Positions 26,580 to 36,185 of a stretch of 64,000 bases of DNA are shown piece by piece. A program made the translations under genes and the position numbers. This DNA is from Mrakia gelida (taxonomy: Eukaryota; Basidiomycota; Tremellomycetes; Cystofilobasidiales; Mrakiaceae): NCBI GenBank assembly GCA_024345305.1, contig BRON01000001.1, positions 62,001 to 126,000 on the forward strand, given 5' to 3'. Each line of letters begins with the position of its first letter. The stretch's first letter is position 1. The notes beneath the pieces were generated by a model. It was not told where the DNA came from. It searched no databases and saw nothing but the letters and a program-made list of their open reading frames with translations.

Positions 26580-27569
26580 TCAAGCATCGACCTCAACCGC
26601 GAACAACTTCGCGGTCCCACCCAAGTTCGAGATCGACGCTTCCACCTCCCGTCTCTGCTCTTCCGTCTCCACGACCATCACCATCGATCCCTCCTGCATG
26701 AACTGGAGGTTCAGCATCCTTGATCTACCGTGAAGCCTCGTCAGAGTGGACATGTCGTAGATGCGCGATTCGACGAGGGTCGGGAGGTGGAGTCGGACCG
26801 TCCTGCGATGGTCGAGAGAGGGTGTAGGGAGGTTGGCTAGCGCGTTTTCGCTCGGAGACCAGGGGATGATGCCTCGGAGATCGATCTGCTGGATAAGAGT
26901 CCATCCCTCGAACTTGCCGCCGTGGACGTAGAAGCTGGGCGATTCGAAGCGAGGGCGATCGGGGACAAGGTACTCGATGCGACGAGGGTTGAGACGAGGG
27001 AGGAGATTGGCGTGGAAGAGGTTGATGGTGTCCCTCTGCGAGAACTTGACGCCGATGCGGAGAAGATCGATGGGAAGAGGGAGGTGGGTGGTGATTCGGT
27101 CGAAGGAGAGAGGGAGGGAGGAGGGGATGGTTCTGAGAGGATAGCTTGGGGTCGGACGAGAGGTGAAGTCGAGGTTGAGGGTTTTCATTTGGTTGAGGTC
27201 GAGGAGATGGGTGATACGAGAGTTCGAGGAGCTCTGCGAAGGCAAGAGAGAGGAAAGATCAGCGGAACGGACGACGCTGAGACGACGAAACGAAAGGAGG
27301 AGCCGCGAGCTCACGATTTCCTGCTCCCGCTTGCAGAAGAGGGCCTCCAATCTCGGGAACGAGGTCACCTCAACGTCCGTGTGGAGCAAAGGCGACGTAG
27401 CGGCGAGGAAATCGAGTGAGACTCCACCCAAAGCGGCGAGAGTGGGTGCGTCCGAGAGCGAGAAGACGACGAGGAGGACATCCCATGGCAGCTGCAAACC
27501 GATGGAAGCACTGTCAGCTCTAGAGACGTCTTGAACGGCACAAAGGGAAGATTCGCATACCTCGGGCAT
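26580..27569 (-). CDS. F-box-like protein
   Basis: The first exon is only MPE, followed after a GTATGCG intron by LPWDVLLVVFSLSDAPTLAA, then LGGVSLDFLAATSPLLHTDV. This has the spacing of an F-box (LP-x-x-V-L), the Skp1-binding part of SCF ubiquitin ligases. The rest (HLLDLNQMKTLNLDFTSRP, FHANLLPRLNPRRIEYLVPD, FEGWTLIQQIDLRGI) resembles the irregular leucine-rich region common in fungal F-box proteins. Substrate is unknown. In the simplest reading the protein ends KLFAVEVDA at 26,580, immediately before a strong GTGAGT donor. That placement makes the true C-terminus doubtful (see 26,097-26,483). Confidence 0.6.
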   Translation of the reverse strand: MPEVCESSLCAVQDVSRADSASIGLQLPWDVLLVVFSLSDAPTLAALGGVSLDFLAATSPLLHTDVEVTSFPRLEALFCKREQEIVSSRLLLSFRRLSVVRSADLSSLLPSQSSSNSRITHLLDLNQMKTLNLDFTSRPTPSYPLRTIPSSLPLSFDRITTHLPLPIDLLRIGVKFSQRDTINLFHANLLPRLNPRRIEYLVPDRPRFESPSFYVHGGKFEGWTLIQQIDLRGIIPWSPSENALANLPTPSLDHRRTVRLHLPTLVESRIYDMSTLTRLHGRSRMLNLQFMQEGSMVMVVETEEQRREVEASISNLGGTAKLFAVEVDA

Positions 27570-28184
27570 GATGGTGATGTCGAAAAGAGAGCTTGATGTG
27601 GATCGAGGAAGCGAACTGAAGAAGAGAAGGAAGGGAGAAAGGTTGAGCTCGGACGTCCTTCCTCTCTCCGTCTTCCCATCTTCTCCCCTCCTCGGGAACC
27701 GAAGCTGCGAAGATGACTCACCAGACTGATTGCATATATGCCGAGTCGTCTGCGATTCTCAAAGGCACGGCGCGAAGGATCAGTCTAGATGGAAGGGAAG
27801 AAGAGGAAAGAGAAGGAAGGAAGGTCAACTCCGCCCAAGGCTCTTGTTCCTCCTCGTCCAGCACCACATCCGAGAGCTCGGAAGGAGGACGAGCTAAGCA
27901 CCTATATAGCTTGAGAGAGTTTCCCAGAGATGAAGGCTCACTAAGGATAGAGGGCCGAAAGCGTCGTGACGGTTGAAGGATCCAGAGAGATGATGAGCTC
28001 GGCGAAAGCTCGTTTGCTTCTTTGTTCAGGCGATCGCGTCCCTGTCGCCTCCCCTGTCGCATTGCTCCCTGTGGGCTCCGAATCAAACGTAGAGGAGGAA
28101 TCATCACTTAGTCGTAAAGTTCAAAAAAAAAAAAAAACTCGTGACTTCAAACCCAAAGTCAGTCCAGCAGCGAGGACTCGCTCG
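27570..28184. other. Region between the F-box-like gene and the glucosyltransferase end
   Basis: About 615 nt containing the F-box promoter and the 3' UTR of the glucosyltransferase, with a 15-base A run at 28,122-28,136 on the plus strand. No gene seen. Confidence 0.4.
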
Positions 28185-31100
28185 TCATTTCCCCTCCCCC
28201 GAATCTCCCTCCTTCTTCTCGCTCTCCTCCTCCATCTCCTTCTCTACCCTCCCTTTCTCCTTCCCACTCCCACCCCCACTCATCTTACTCCACACCCTCG
28301 TCGTCCACATCTGATACTCTAACCTCCTCTCCGCGGTCTGTTTGCAAGCGAGAGCGAACGTCTCGACAATTCGACAACGATCCTCCTCCGACGAAGCATT
28401 GAACGCCTCGAGTCCTTCGACGATCCGAGTCGAGCGGTTGATGGCTGCTAGTTGACAACTTTGCGCTTCTCCAGCGGACTGGGGAAGTGAGAGGGAGTGG
28501 AGCGGAGGGAGGTCAGTTCGGAAAGAGGGAAGATGGAGAGTCGCGTCGAGCTGGAACCTCACACCTCCGTAGTTCCTCGTGAGAGTCCTGGGAATGGCGT
28601 CGAGGAGACCGTTGCCGACCGCCTTCATGGCTGAGGGGCAATGAAAGGAGAGACGGAGTCAGTTAGCGAAGAAGCGCAAGCGTCGTCGAGTGTGAGCGAG
28701 AACGAGACTCACCTCCTTTGGCTCCCTGATTTGAAGACGAAACGAAGAGAAGGTGTCAGCCGAGAGGCCCGAACATGTGAGAGAAACTGGAAACGACCCA
28801 CATCCTGCTGAGACCCAAGTCTTCCCTGCTTGACGAGTCCTGAGATCCCCTTGTACGCTGATGAACGAAGTCGACGGAAAGGACGCGTCGAGTCAGCGTT
28901 GAACTTGAACTCGCGGTCTCTTTGAGCGTAGATCGGTTTACTCACCTCTGATCCCGTTTCGTATGGGTCCGACGACCTTGATGCCAGTACTCAGGATAGC
29001 GAGAGGACCTGCATCGAAGGGGAGTACATCAACAACGAACGAGCGAGCGAAAAGAGTTTCGGGTGAGAAGAGAAGAGACGAGCAACGAACCCTTTCGGCG
29101 GACGTTATCTGTCTTGATGGGAGCTTTCGTAGGAGTAAGACCGATAGCAGCGGAGACTGTAACGCGAGTACGACGAAGCAAGAGTGATCAGTGAAGCGAA
29201 AGCGAAGGTGAGGGAGACGCGTCCGAGGCGTGGAAGCTCACCTCGTGAGATCGGACCTGACAAGAACGACGATGAACAAGAGGTCAGCAACTTTCGCGCG
29301 GGAACAGAGAGGAAGGTGATCTCACGTTTATAAACCATCGAGGTGTCGTACTCTTTCGCTCGATGCAGCTCGAGCGGATCGATCCTGAGAAGGTTCGCGT
29401 CGACCAGAGTTTGAGCGGCGAACGCTGAGAGACGAAGACAGAGGTCTGTCGACCACCAGACGGCGATCCGAGATGGGTCGATCTCGCATCTGTGTGGAAG
29501 AGGGGGGAAAGAGGGTGAGTGTCGAAGCGAGGAACGAGAAGAAGCGAAGGGAACGAGCTCACCTCATTCGAGTCAAGGGAAGATGTCGATAGAACGATTC
29601 GACTCCGGAAGCGACGCCGTTCTGCATGATTGAAAGGTCGCATCAGCGTCTCGTCAAGCGCTGCGAAGGCGTGCGAGGGAGTGAGGGAAGTCTGGCTCAC
29701 CTCAACACGGATCTGATCTCCCATCTTTGTCGCGGCAGTTTGAGCTTCCTCCGTCTTGCAGAACAGGATGGCGTCGGCGAGTCGTTCGGCGGTGAGCTCC
29801 TTGGATGGAATTCTGTCGAAACGATTCAGGGGCGAGATGGTGGTCAGCGGGGAAGCGATGAGGAAGGCTGAAGACGAGGGAGGTCGCCGAAACATCGACG
29901 AAGACGAACGGAGCAGGTCCTCCTCCAGCCTTCGCGACCATCTCACCCCAGAACTGCTGATCGCCGAAGAAAGGAACAACGATCGTAGGAAGCCCGTTGA
30001 GAAGGCCGACTGGCGAGAGAGGAAGAGGGAAAAGGGAGGTCAGCTCGTCGAGCTCGAACGCGTCTCGAATTGAGAAGACCTTGTCGACTCACTGGCGGTG
30101 GTTCCAGCTCCTGAGGGAACGAAACGAAGACGAGTCAGATTGGTTGTGTGTAGGATAGAGCGTGGTGGGGAGCTGCTTACCTCCATGATGGCAAACAGCG
30201 AAAACTCTGGAGTAAGGCGAGAACGAAGAGAACGCGACGATCAGCGACGAGGATCTCGTCACCGTTGCTCTCGAACACGCTGAACTCGCTTTGTAAACAG
30301 CCAATCGTGAGGAACGTTCCCTGTACAAGATCAGCGAAACAACGCGCGTCAGTTCTAGATCTCTTCCTCGTCGTCGTTCAAAGCTCGCTTGGTTCACTTG
30401 CACTCACCCAAAATGAACACTCCCTCCGGAACCTCCTCTCCTCCCAGCCCTCCCCACCCAGCACTGACGAGCGCTCGTACTCCCGAGCTCTTCACAGCGT
30501 CGAAAATCGTCTTGGACATGGCTTGAGGATCAGGAACGGGGACGGATCCGAAGCTGGAGGACGAAACGAGAGAAGGTGAAGAGACGGTTGAGTGGGACTC
30601 GAGTTCAAAGGAGAGTGAGGAGGATGGAGGAAGAAGAGTCGACGCACCCGATGTAGATGGGAGGAGGACCGGCGGCGAGGAAAGCGGCGAGTTCCGGTGG
30701 TGGTTCGTAGTCCTGAGAAGAGCGAGAAGAGGGAGATGGAGAGGAGGGCGGTAGGGAGGGATGTCAGGTTGCCAGTCGACGAGGGAGGGGGCCACGGAGA
30801 GCTCGAGGATGAGAAGGAGGAGCTCACCGACGAAAGGTTGAGAAAGTAGAATCCAGCGATATCTGCGGGTCGAATGAGCAGAGGACGCGAGCGGCGGTCA
30901 GCGAGACGGACGCGACTGAAGACTCGAGAGCCCAGAGCCGCTGACGCGAACTCACCAGTGTTCTGCTTCCAATCGCTGGGCTTCGGAATCAAACTCCCAG
31001 ACCAGCAGTACGTCCAGGGAACCTGTATCGCGCAGACCAAGCTCAAAGTCAGCTCGTCCATCCTTCGAGACAACGAGTGAAGACGAGACGCAACTGACTG

Positions 31101-32808
31101 ACCTTCAATCGATCGAGCACCGACGGTCCCGAGTTGATGGAGAGCTGTCGAAGTCCGAGGGTCTTCTTGCGGAAGCTGTTTATGATTCCTGAGAGCCCTT
31201 GCCAGGTGACCATGTCGAAGAGGCTGAAGCTGTTTGCAGCGAAGAGGAGATAAGCGAGAGGTGAGCTTGTGTTCGGCGAGTCGCCCGGCTGAGTGACGAA
31301 GAGAAGAGGGCATTGGACGTACGAGAGATAGTTGGTGATACCCTTGGGCTTGTCGGAGCCGTTGACGGAGACAAGAGGGTGGTGAAAGTCGGTAGAGGCC
31401 GACCAAGGCATAGCTGGTGAGGGGAACGAGAGAACGAAGGTCAGCGGCCGCGGAGGAAGAAGAGAGGGAAGAGGGAGCACGAGAGAGAAGGCGAGAGTCA
31501 CGTTGAACGTACTGAAGGTCATCTGAAGAGGTACTGCTCGTATGAGAGGGCATAGGAGCGAAGAAGGGAAAGCGCGTCAGTCAGGGATGTGTCACGAACG
31601 AGGAAGGTCGGACGGAAGGGAAACGAGAGGACTCACGTCCCAGAGCTTCGGCAAGATGGATGTGTGCGAACGCTGGAGGGTTGCTGATCAAAGCATCTGG
31701 AGTGACAAGGCAGACAGAGGTCGAGCGTGAGCGAAGCGAAACGGTACAACTGGACTCGGCTCGACTCAACTCGATTCGACTTGACGGCAGACCTCGTTCA
31801 GTCAAACTCACCAGCGGCAAAGTCGCGACCAGTCGCGACGTCTGGAGAGAAAGAAGCCAAGTAGCAGCCTCGCATGATCTGGAGATGGGAAGGGAGGGAG
31901 GAGGCGGGAGGAGGAGAGTGAAGTCAGGGATTGAAGAGGATCGTTCGACGCGTCGAGGAGGCGAAGAGGATTTTTACCTCTTTGAGCATCTTCTTGTTCC
32001 GTCCTAGGAGAGCCAAGCCCGAAGAAAGATGAGAAGCAGTCAGCGGCGATGCTCTCAAATCGAGGAACTCGAGAAGGAAAGTAGAGTTTGCTTGCCCGCT
32101 CGACTGACCGATGTCTCCGTTGGTCAAGCTCTCGTACCCAGGGATCAGGCCAGGATTCGAGGTCATGAACTTCATCAGTAGTCTGAGCACATTAAATGAT
32201 GGACGTCAGCTTGCTCGAACGTCGAAGCGAACGAGGGCGGCAAGGAAGGAAGGGAGAAGAACGCGTCGTCGGACTGACCTTGGATCTCCTCCCAAATCAT
32301 AGAACTCCACCCTCCCTTTCGTAGCACTCTCCACCAGCTCCTTGAACTCTCCATGAGTCGCCAACCTCACGCGATGACCCTGAGCGACGAGAGCGAGCGA
32401 GAGAGCGATGTATGGTTGGACGTCGCCTTTCGTCAAATCGAAAGCAGACCGTCCAACGAACGAAAGTCAGCACACCCTCTCGGCCACTCCGAGAACGAGT
32501 CCATAGAGCGACTCAAACGACTCACCTCTCGACCCAACTATACAGATCAACACGCTCATGGCTGGGACTCCTCCGAACCTCGCTCGTCCTTCCAACTCGG
32601 TTCGCTCGAGCTCGACTCCTTCTTCGAGGACATCCAGAGCGTAGCTCTTGGGGAGATCGGTGAGCTCGGTGTCTCCAGAGAGGTCTATATCCAAGCGACC
32701 GTCTGAGTTGAGTCGAGCGAGTGAGCTGAGATCTGGGAGGAGATCGGAGGGAGTAACGAAAGGACGGGAAGGAGGAGGGAGGTGAGCTCGCTCGCTTGAT
32801 GGATTCAT
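28185..32808 (-). CDS. Sterol 3-beta-glucosyltransferase-like GT1 enzyme
   Basis: The protein transfers sugar from a UDP donor, by family most likely to a sterol or similar lipid. The N-terminal GT half starts SVLICIVGSRGDVQPYIALS, then GHRVRLATHGEFKELVES and DLGGDPR, as in UGT51/Atg26 catalytic domains. The C-terminal half has PPPIYIGFGSVPVPDPQAMS, NVPHDWLF, CHHGGAGTTAVGLLNGLPTI and FGDQQFWGEMV, the UDP-binding segment. A tail with GIKVVGPIRNGIRAYKGISG and AIPRTLTRNYGG is typical of a fungal subgroup. It lacks the PH and GRAM domains of Atg26, so a non-autophagic role is likelier. The start at 32,808 (MNPSSERAH) is conservative. An acidic Glu-rich open frame up to 33,080 may be an extra 5' exon, but the joining intron would be 35-46 nt and its phase is unclear. 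Confidence 0.87.
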
Positions 32809-33406
32809 CCGCTGTAGAACGACTGACCGCCTAAGGAGACCAGCAATGAGAACTCACCCCTCGTATTAGACTCCTCATCTTCTTCCTCCGACTCCTGCTC
32901 TTCTTCTTCCTCTCCCTCTCCCTCCTCCTCCTCTTCCTTGCCTTCTCGTTCCCTCGTGAGCTGGGATGCCAGTTTCGGCGCTGGCCGTTCGTTCGACGAA
33001 GAGAGAGCTGCTGATGGTTCTTCTGGTATAGATTCGGGAGGATGGGGACGTGGCTGAGCACAGGAAGACGGCTTCGACATCTCGAACGACTTCCTCGAGA
33101 GGGATGATGGTGGTTGCAGAGCAAGAAGGGAGGAGCTCGCTCGCCATGAGATGGAGACGCAGCGGTCGAACGCTTTTAGACTTGAACTCCCATTTTCCGA
33201 TGCCAAGCAGGGAGATTCACTTCTCGAAGAGATTCGTATGTAGAGGGAAGCTCGAGTTGGTGCGACAAAATTTCGTGGATGCTGGACTCAAAGAGACGAG
33301 CAAGAGGACGACGCGTCGAGTCGTGCGGCGCGGTTTCTCTCATCCTGTCTCACGATTGATCCGGATCGTAAGGTTCATAATCGGTCTCCAGACTTCTGGA
33401 TGGGCG
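32809..33406. other. Possible 5' exon or leader of the glucosyltransferase
   Basis: A minus-strand open frame from 33,080 (MSKPSSCAQPRPHPPESI) contains a long Glu run and ends at a GTGAGT donor near 32,870. It could encode a disordered N-terminus or be leader sequence. Confidence 0.35.
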
Positions 33407-33918
33407 TCAGACTTGTTTTTCTGTAGAAAACAAAGGTGGGAACGCGGTCAGCCCCTCCGTTCGGAAGCTAATCGAACTCGACGTCCACTCTCACCTTCGC
33501 TCGCCTTCCTCTCTTTCTCACCCTCGACCTGCTCCTTCAAGAAAGCAGCATCCTTCCTGAGTCCTCTGTGGTAGCTGCAAATAAAAGTTGGTTCAGTCGT
33601 CGAGCTCGGAAGCAAAGGCTGCCGGCAATGGAGTCAAGATGAGGAGGAGCAACGAGAGGGAGGGAAGAAGGAAGGCAGAACAACTCACTCTTGCATCTCA
33701 GCTGGACGACGAAGGGTGAGAAGAGTCAGAGGGGGGGAGGATGGTCCCTCCAGAAGAGTCCGTGAGAGTGCAAGCTCACTCTGGTAATCCTTCAAACACA
33801 AACTGCACGACGGTGACCCTCCGCTCGCGTTCGTCGCACAGACAGCGAGAGACCCTTCTTCGAACGGTGTCGACGATGTTGAGGTGGAGGATTCGTAGGA
33901 AGACGTTCGAGGGTACAT
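33407..33918 (-). CDS. Small serine-rich MYPR-type protein, copy 2
   Basis: Four exons: 33,780-33,918, a 13-nt micro-exon 33,689-33,701 (CTGAGATGCAAGA, identical to copy 1), 33,495-33,574 and 33,407-33,420. The protein is 81 residues and starts MYPRTSSYESSTSTSSTPFE. The micro-exon junction reads DYQTEMQDYHRGLRKDAAFL, followed by KEQVEGEKERKASEEKQV. The introns are canonical: GGGGCTGACC and TCTACAG precede the last exon. The C-terminal half is charged and helical, likely a coiled coil. No membrane segment, signal peptide or catalytic motif is seen. Function is unknown. It stands 1.3 kb from copy 3 on the same strand, so these two are probably a tandem duplication. Confidence 0.65.
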
Positions 33919-35201
33919 GCTTGGTGGTGGTTTGCGGCTTCGAGAAGGAAAGGGAAGGGGAGGGGGAGAAGGTCGAGGATTCCAGTGTTTGGTTTCGTTT
34001 TTGTTCCACGACCCAGTCTCGATTTAGCCCCTGCCTCTTTTGCAATCACGATCGACGAGCGAGCCGACGAGCTTGCGAGGAAGGGGCTTGGGTCGATGTG
34101 TCGAGACCCCCCCCCCCTCTTGAGAGGTCCCTTCGAGGTCGGATTCCGAAGGGAGAAGGTTTTCGTTCGCCGAGGTTTTTGCGTTTCTGAAAAGCTTAAG
34201 CTTCGCTCTACGACTTCCTGAGCTGCGAGACTGTCGCAGCTGCCTTTCGCGACGAGGTATCGGGCAGCGAAAACAGCAAGTATCTCGACGAATTTCGCTT
34301 GATTTCTTTTACTCGTCTCTCGCTGCCTCTCTCTCCTGCCACAGAACGAATTTCGGAGATCCAAAAAGCTGAAGTTTGGGAGGGGGCTGTCCCCGAATTT
34401 CCAGAAACTTTTTGGAGTCGCAGAAATTCTAGGAGGCGAGGGAGTATAGAAAACGCGCCGACCTCTCGCACCATTGAATCAAGCCCCTCCTCAGCGAGCT
34501 CGTCGTTTTCGCTGAGCGCGGGGCTTCTCCGAGACTGTCCACGACCCCCTCTCTTTCGTCCAAATGGGACTGATCATCAGTTGAGCTTCTTTCGCGAGAG
34601 CCTAGGCCCACGAGTTTACATCCGGGGTGTAGACAGCCCCCTGAGACGGGGATGGCGGAGACAGGCGACGCAGTTCTTCTCCTTTCCTGCTTCCTTCTTG
34701 TGAGGCCGCAAGGACGTTTCTCGACGTGGAGATGTCAGGCCAGTGATGTCCCGAAGAATGGTCTTTACCTTCGTTCGTTGAGTGCCGACAGAACGGAAGG
34801 GCCTACAGATGAACAGCAAAAGCGACGGAAACTTGAGACGGGACGCGTCGCGGTTTCGTTGTTCCTTCGGTCTTCAAAGCGGTCTGACTGCCTTCGATCT
34901 CTCCATCGCCTCTGATAATCAGGAAGAATCTCTACACAAGCCCTATCTGATTCACACCCAGCTCCGAGACCAACACTTCGATCTCCCAACCAAACCTCGA
35001 CGCGTCGTCCCTCGTCCTTTTTCTCCCCTCCTCCTTCTCTCCACCGGCTTTCTCCCCATCAACTGATCTTCCTGTCTTCTCAAATCATCCCATGCGCAGA
35101 CAAAACCACCTCCAAAAGTCATCAGCTCATCATCGTTCCTCCCGGTCGATCCCAAATGATCTTGCGTCGATCAGGACAGCAAAACTCACCTTGCTCCTCT
35201 T
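33919..35201. other. Gene-free stretch between MYPR-type copies 2 and 3
   Basis: About 1.28 kb, slightly less GC-rich than its surroundings, with an 11-base C run near 34,107-34,117. Open frames lack splice signals and family likeness. It should hold the promoter of copy 2 and the 3' end of copy 3. Confidence 0.4.
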
Positions 35202-35646
35202 TCAGCTTCCGTACTCTCTCACCTGCCTTTCCCTCTCAACGAGGATGAGCTCGATCCAGTAGGAAGCTGTTTGATAGAGGGGTCGGTGGTATCTGCGAAA
35301 GAACAAGGCAAACCGAGAGCGGGTGGGAGGAACGAAGTTAGCGAACGTTACGAGAACTCAAAGAGACAGAGGGAGAAAAAGAGAGAGAGGGACGAACTGC
35401 TGCATCTCAGCTGAATCGATTCGAGTGTGAAAAAGTAAAACGTGTGAGCTGCGAGTGGAAAGAGGGAAGAAGAAAGAGAAAGGCGCGTTGATGAGACTCA
35501 CCTCGATAACCTCTTAGACTTGAGCTCATCAACGCGCTCGTACTCGCACTCGAAGTGTGTCCACTCGTCACTGACCTCACCTCTCCTAGCCCAGTCGAAG
35601 ATGTGGAAGAGCTCAGCGAAGAAGAAGAAGAAGCTTGGGAGTACAT
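35202..35646 (-). CDS. Small serine-rich MYPR-type protein, copy 3
   Basis: Three exons: 35,502-35,646, a 13-nt micro-exon 35,398-35,410 (CTGAGATGCAGCA) and 35,202-35,292. The protein is 82 residues, starts MYSQASSSSSLSSSTSSTG and continues through GYRAEMQQYHRPLYQTASYW and IELILVERERQVREYGS. The same exon phases and the EMQxYHR junction as in copies 1 and 2 show common origin. Ser content in exon 1 is extreme. A GTGAGAGA just after ERERQ could be a donor for a further exon, so the last five residues are uncertain. An in-frame open region upstream of the start codon (to about 35,870) is probably leader. Confidence 0.6.
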
Positions 35647-36185
35647 CGTTCGTTCGTTCCGTTGTGGTTGTTGCTTGTCCTTCTCGATGTCTCCCCCTCT
35701 TCTGCGCTGATTCACCACTTCCACTCCTCGTACCTGCATGTGCTTCCGAGATGAACACCTGCCCCATCGGAACGTTTTAGCTACAGCGGGCGAAGTAAAT
35801 CGGATCGTTCCTTGGGCGAGAGGAACAGAAGATTGCTTTGGCTTGGGTAGATCGATTCGAATGTTCATTGCTTTAAGATATGGAAGAAGGGACTCCAGAA
35901 GACGTGAGGGAGAGAAAGAGAGGGAGAGGCAAAGAAGGTGGGTCCAAGAGAGGACGAGGGGGCTGCTCAAGTTCGAGCCGCGACGCGTCGAGGCGAGGCG
36001 AGGCGAATCGCTCCATTCCTCCCTTCTTCTTTCTCCTCCTCCCCACTTCGCTCAATACCACACCCTCGCCGTTCGACCTGATCTTTTTCTCCATCTCCCA
36101 TGCTCTCCCTCCCGTCAAAGCAAAGCGGAAGCACATCCAGAACAGCGAAAGCAAAAACAACTCGTCGCGCTCCGTGCCTCCTCAC
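35647..36185. other. Region upstream of MYPR-type copy 3
   Basis: About 540 nt with the promoter of copy 3 and the 3' flank of the CCCH gene. No gene is supported. Confidence 0.4.

Noticed and set aside
26922..27419. Plus-strand open frame over the F-box-like gene
   Set aside because: Low-complexity Glu/Arg composition antisense to a better-supported exon; no splice signals on that strand.
35647..35970. N-terminal extension of MYPR-type copy 3 in the same open frame
   Set aside because: Copies 1 and 2 start at the aligned MYPR, so the upstream frame is more likely leader.
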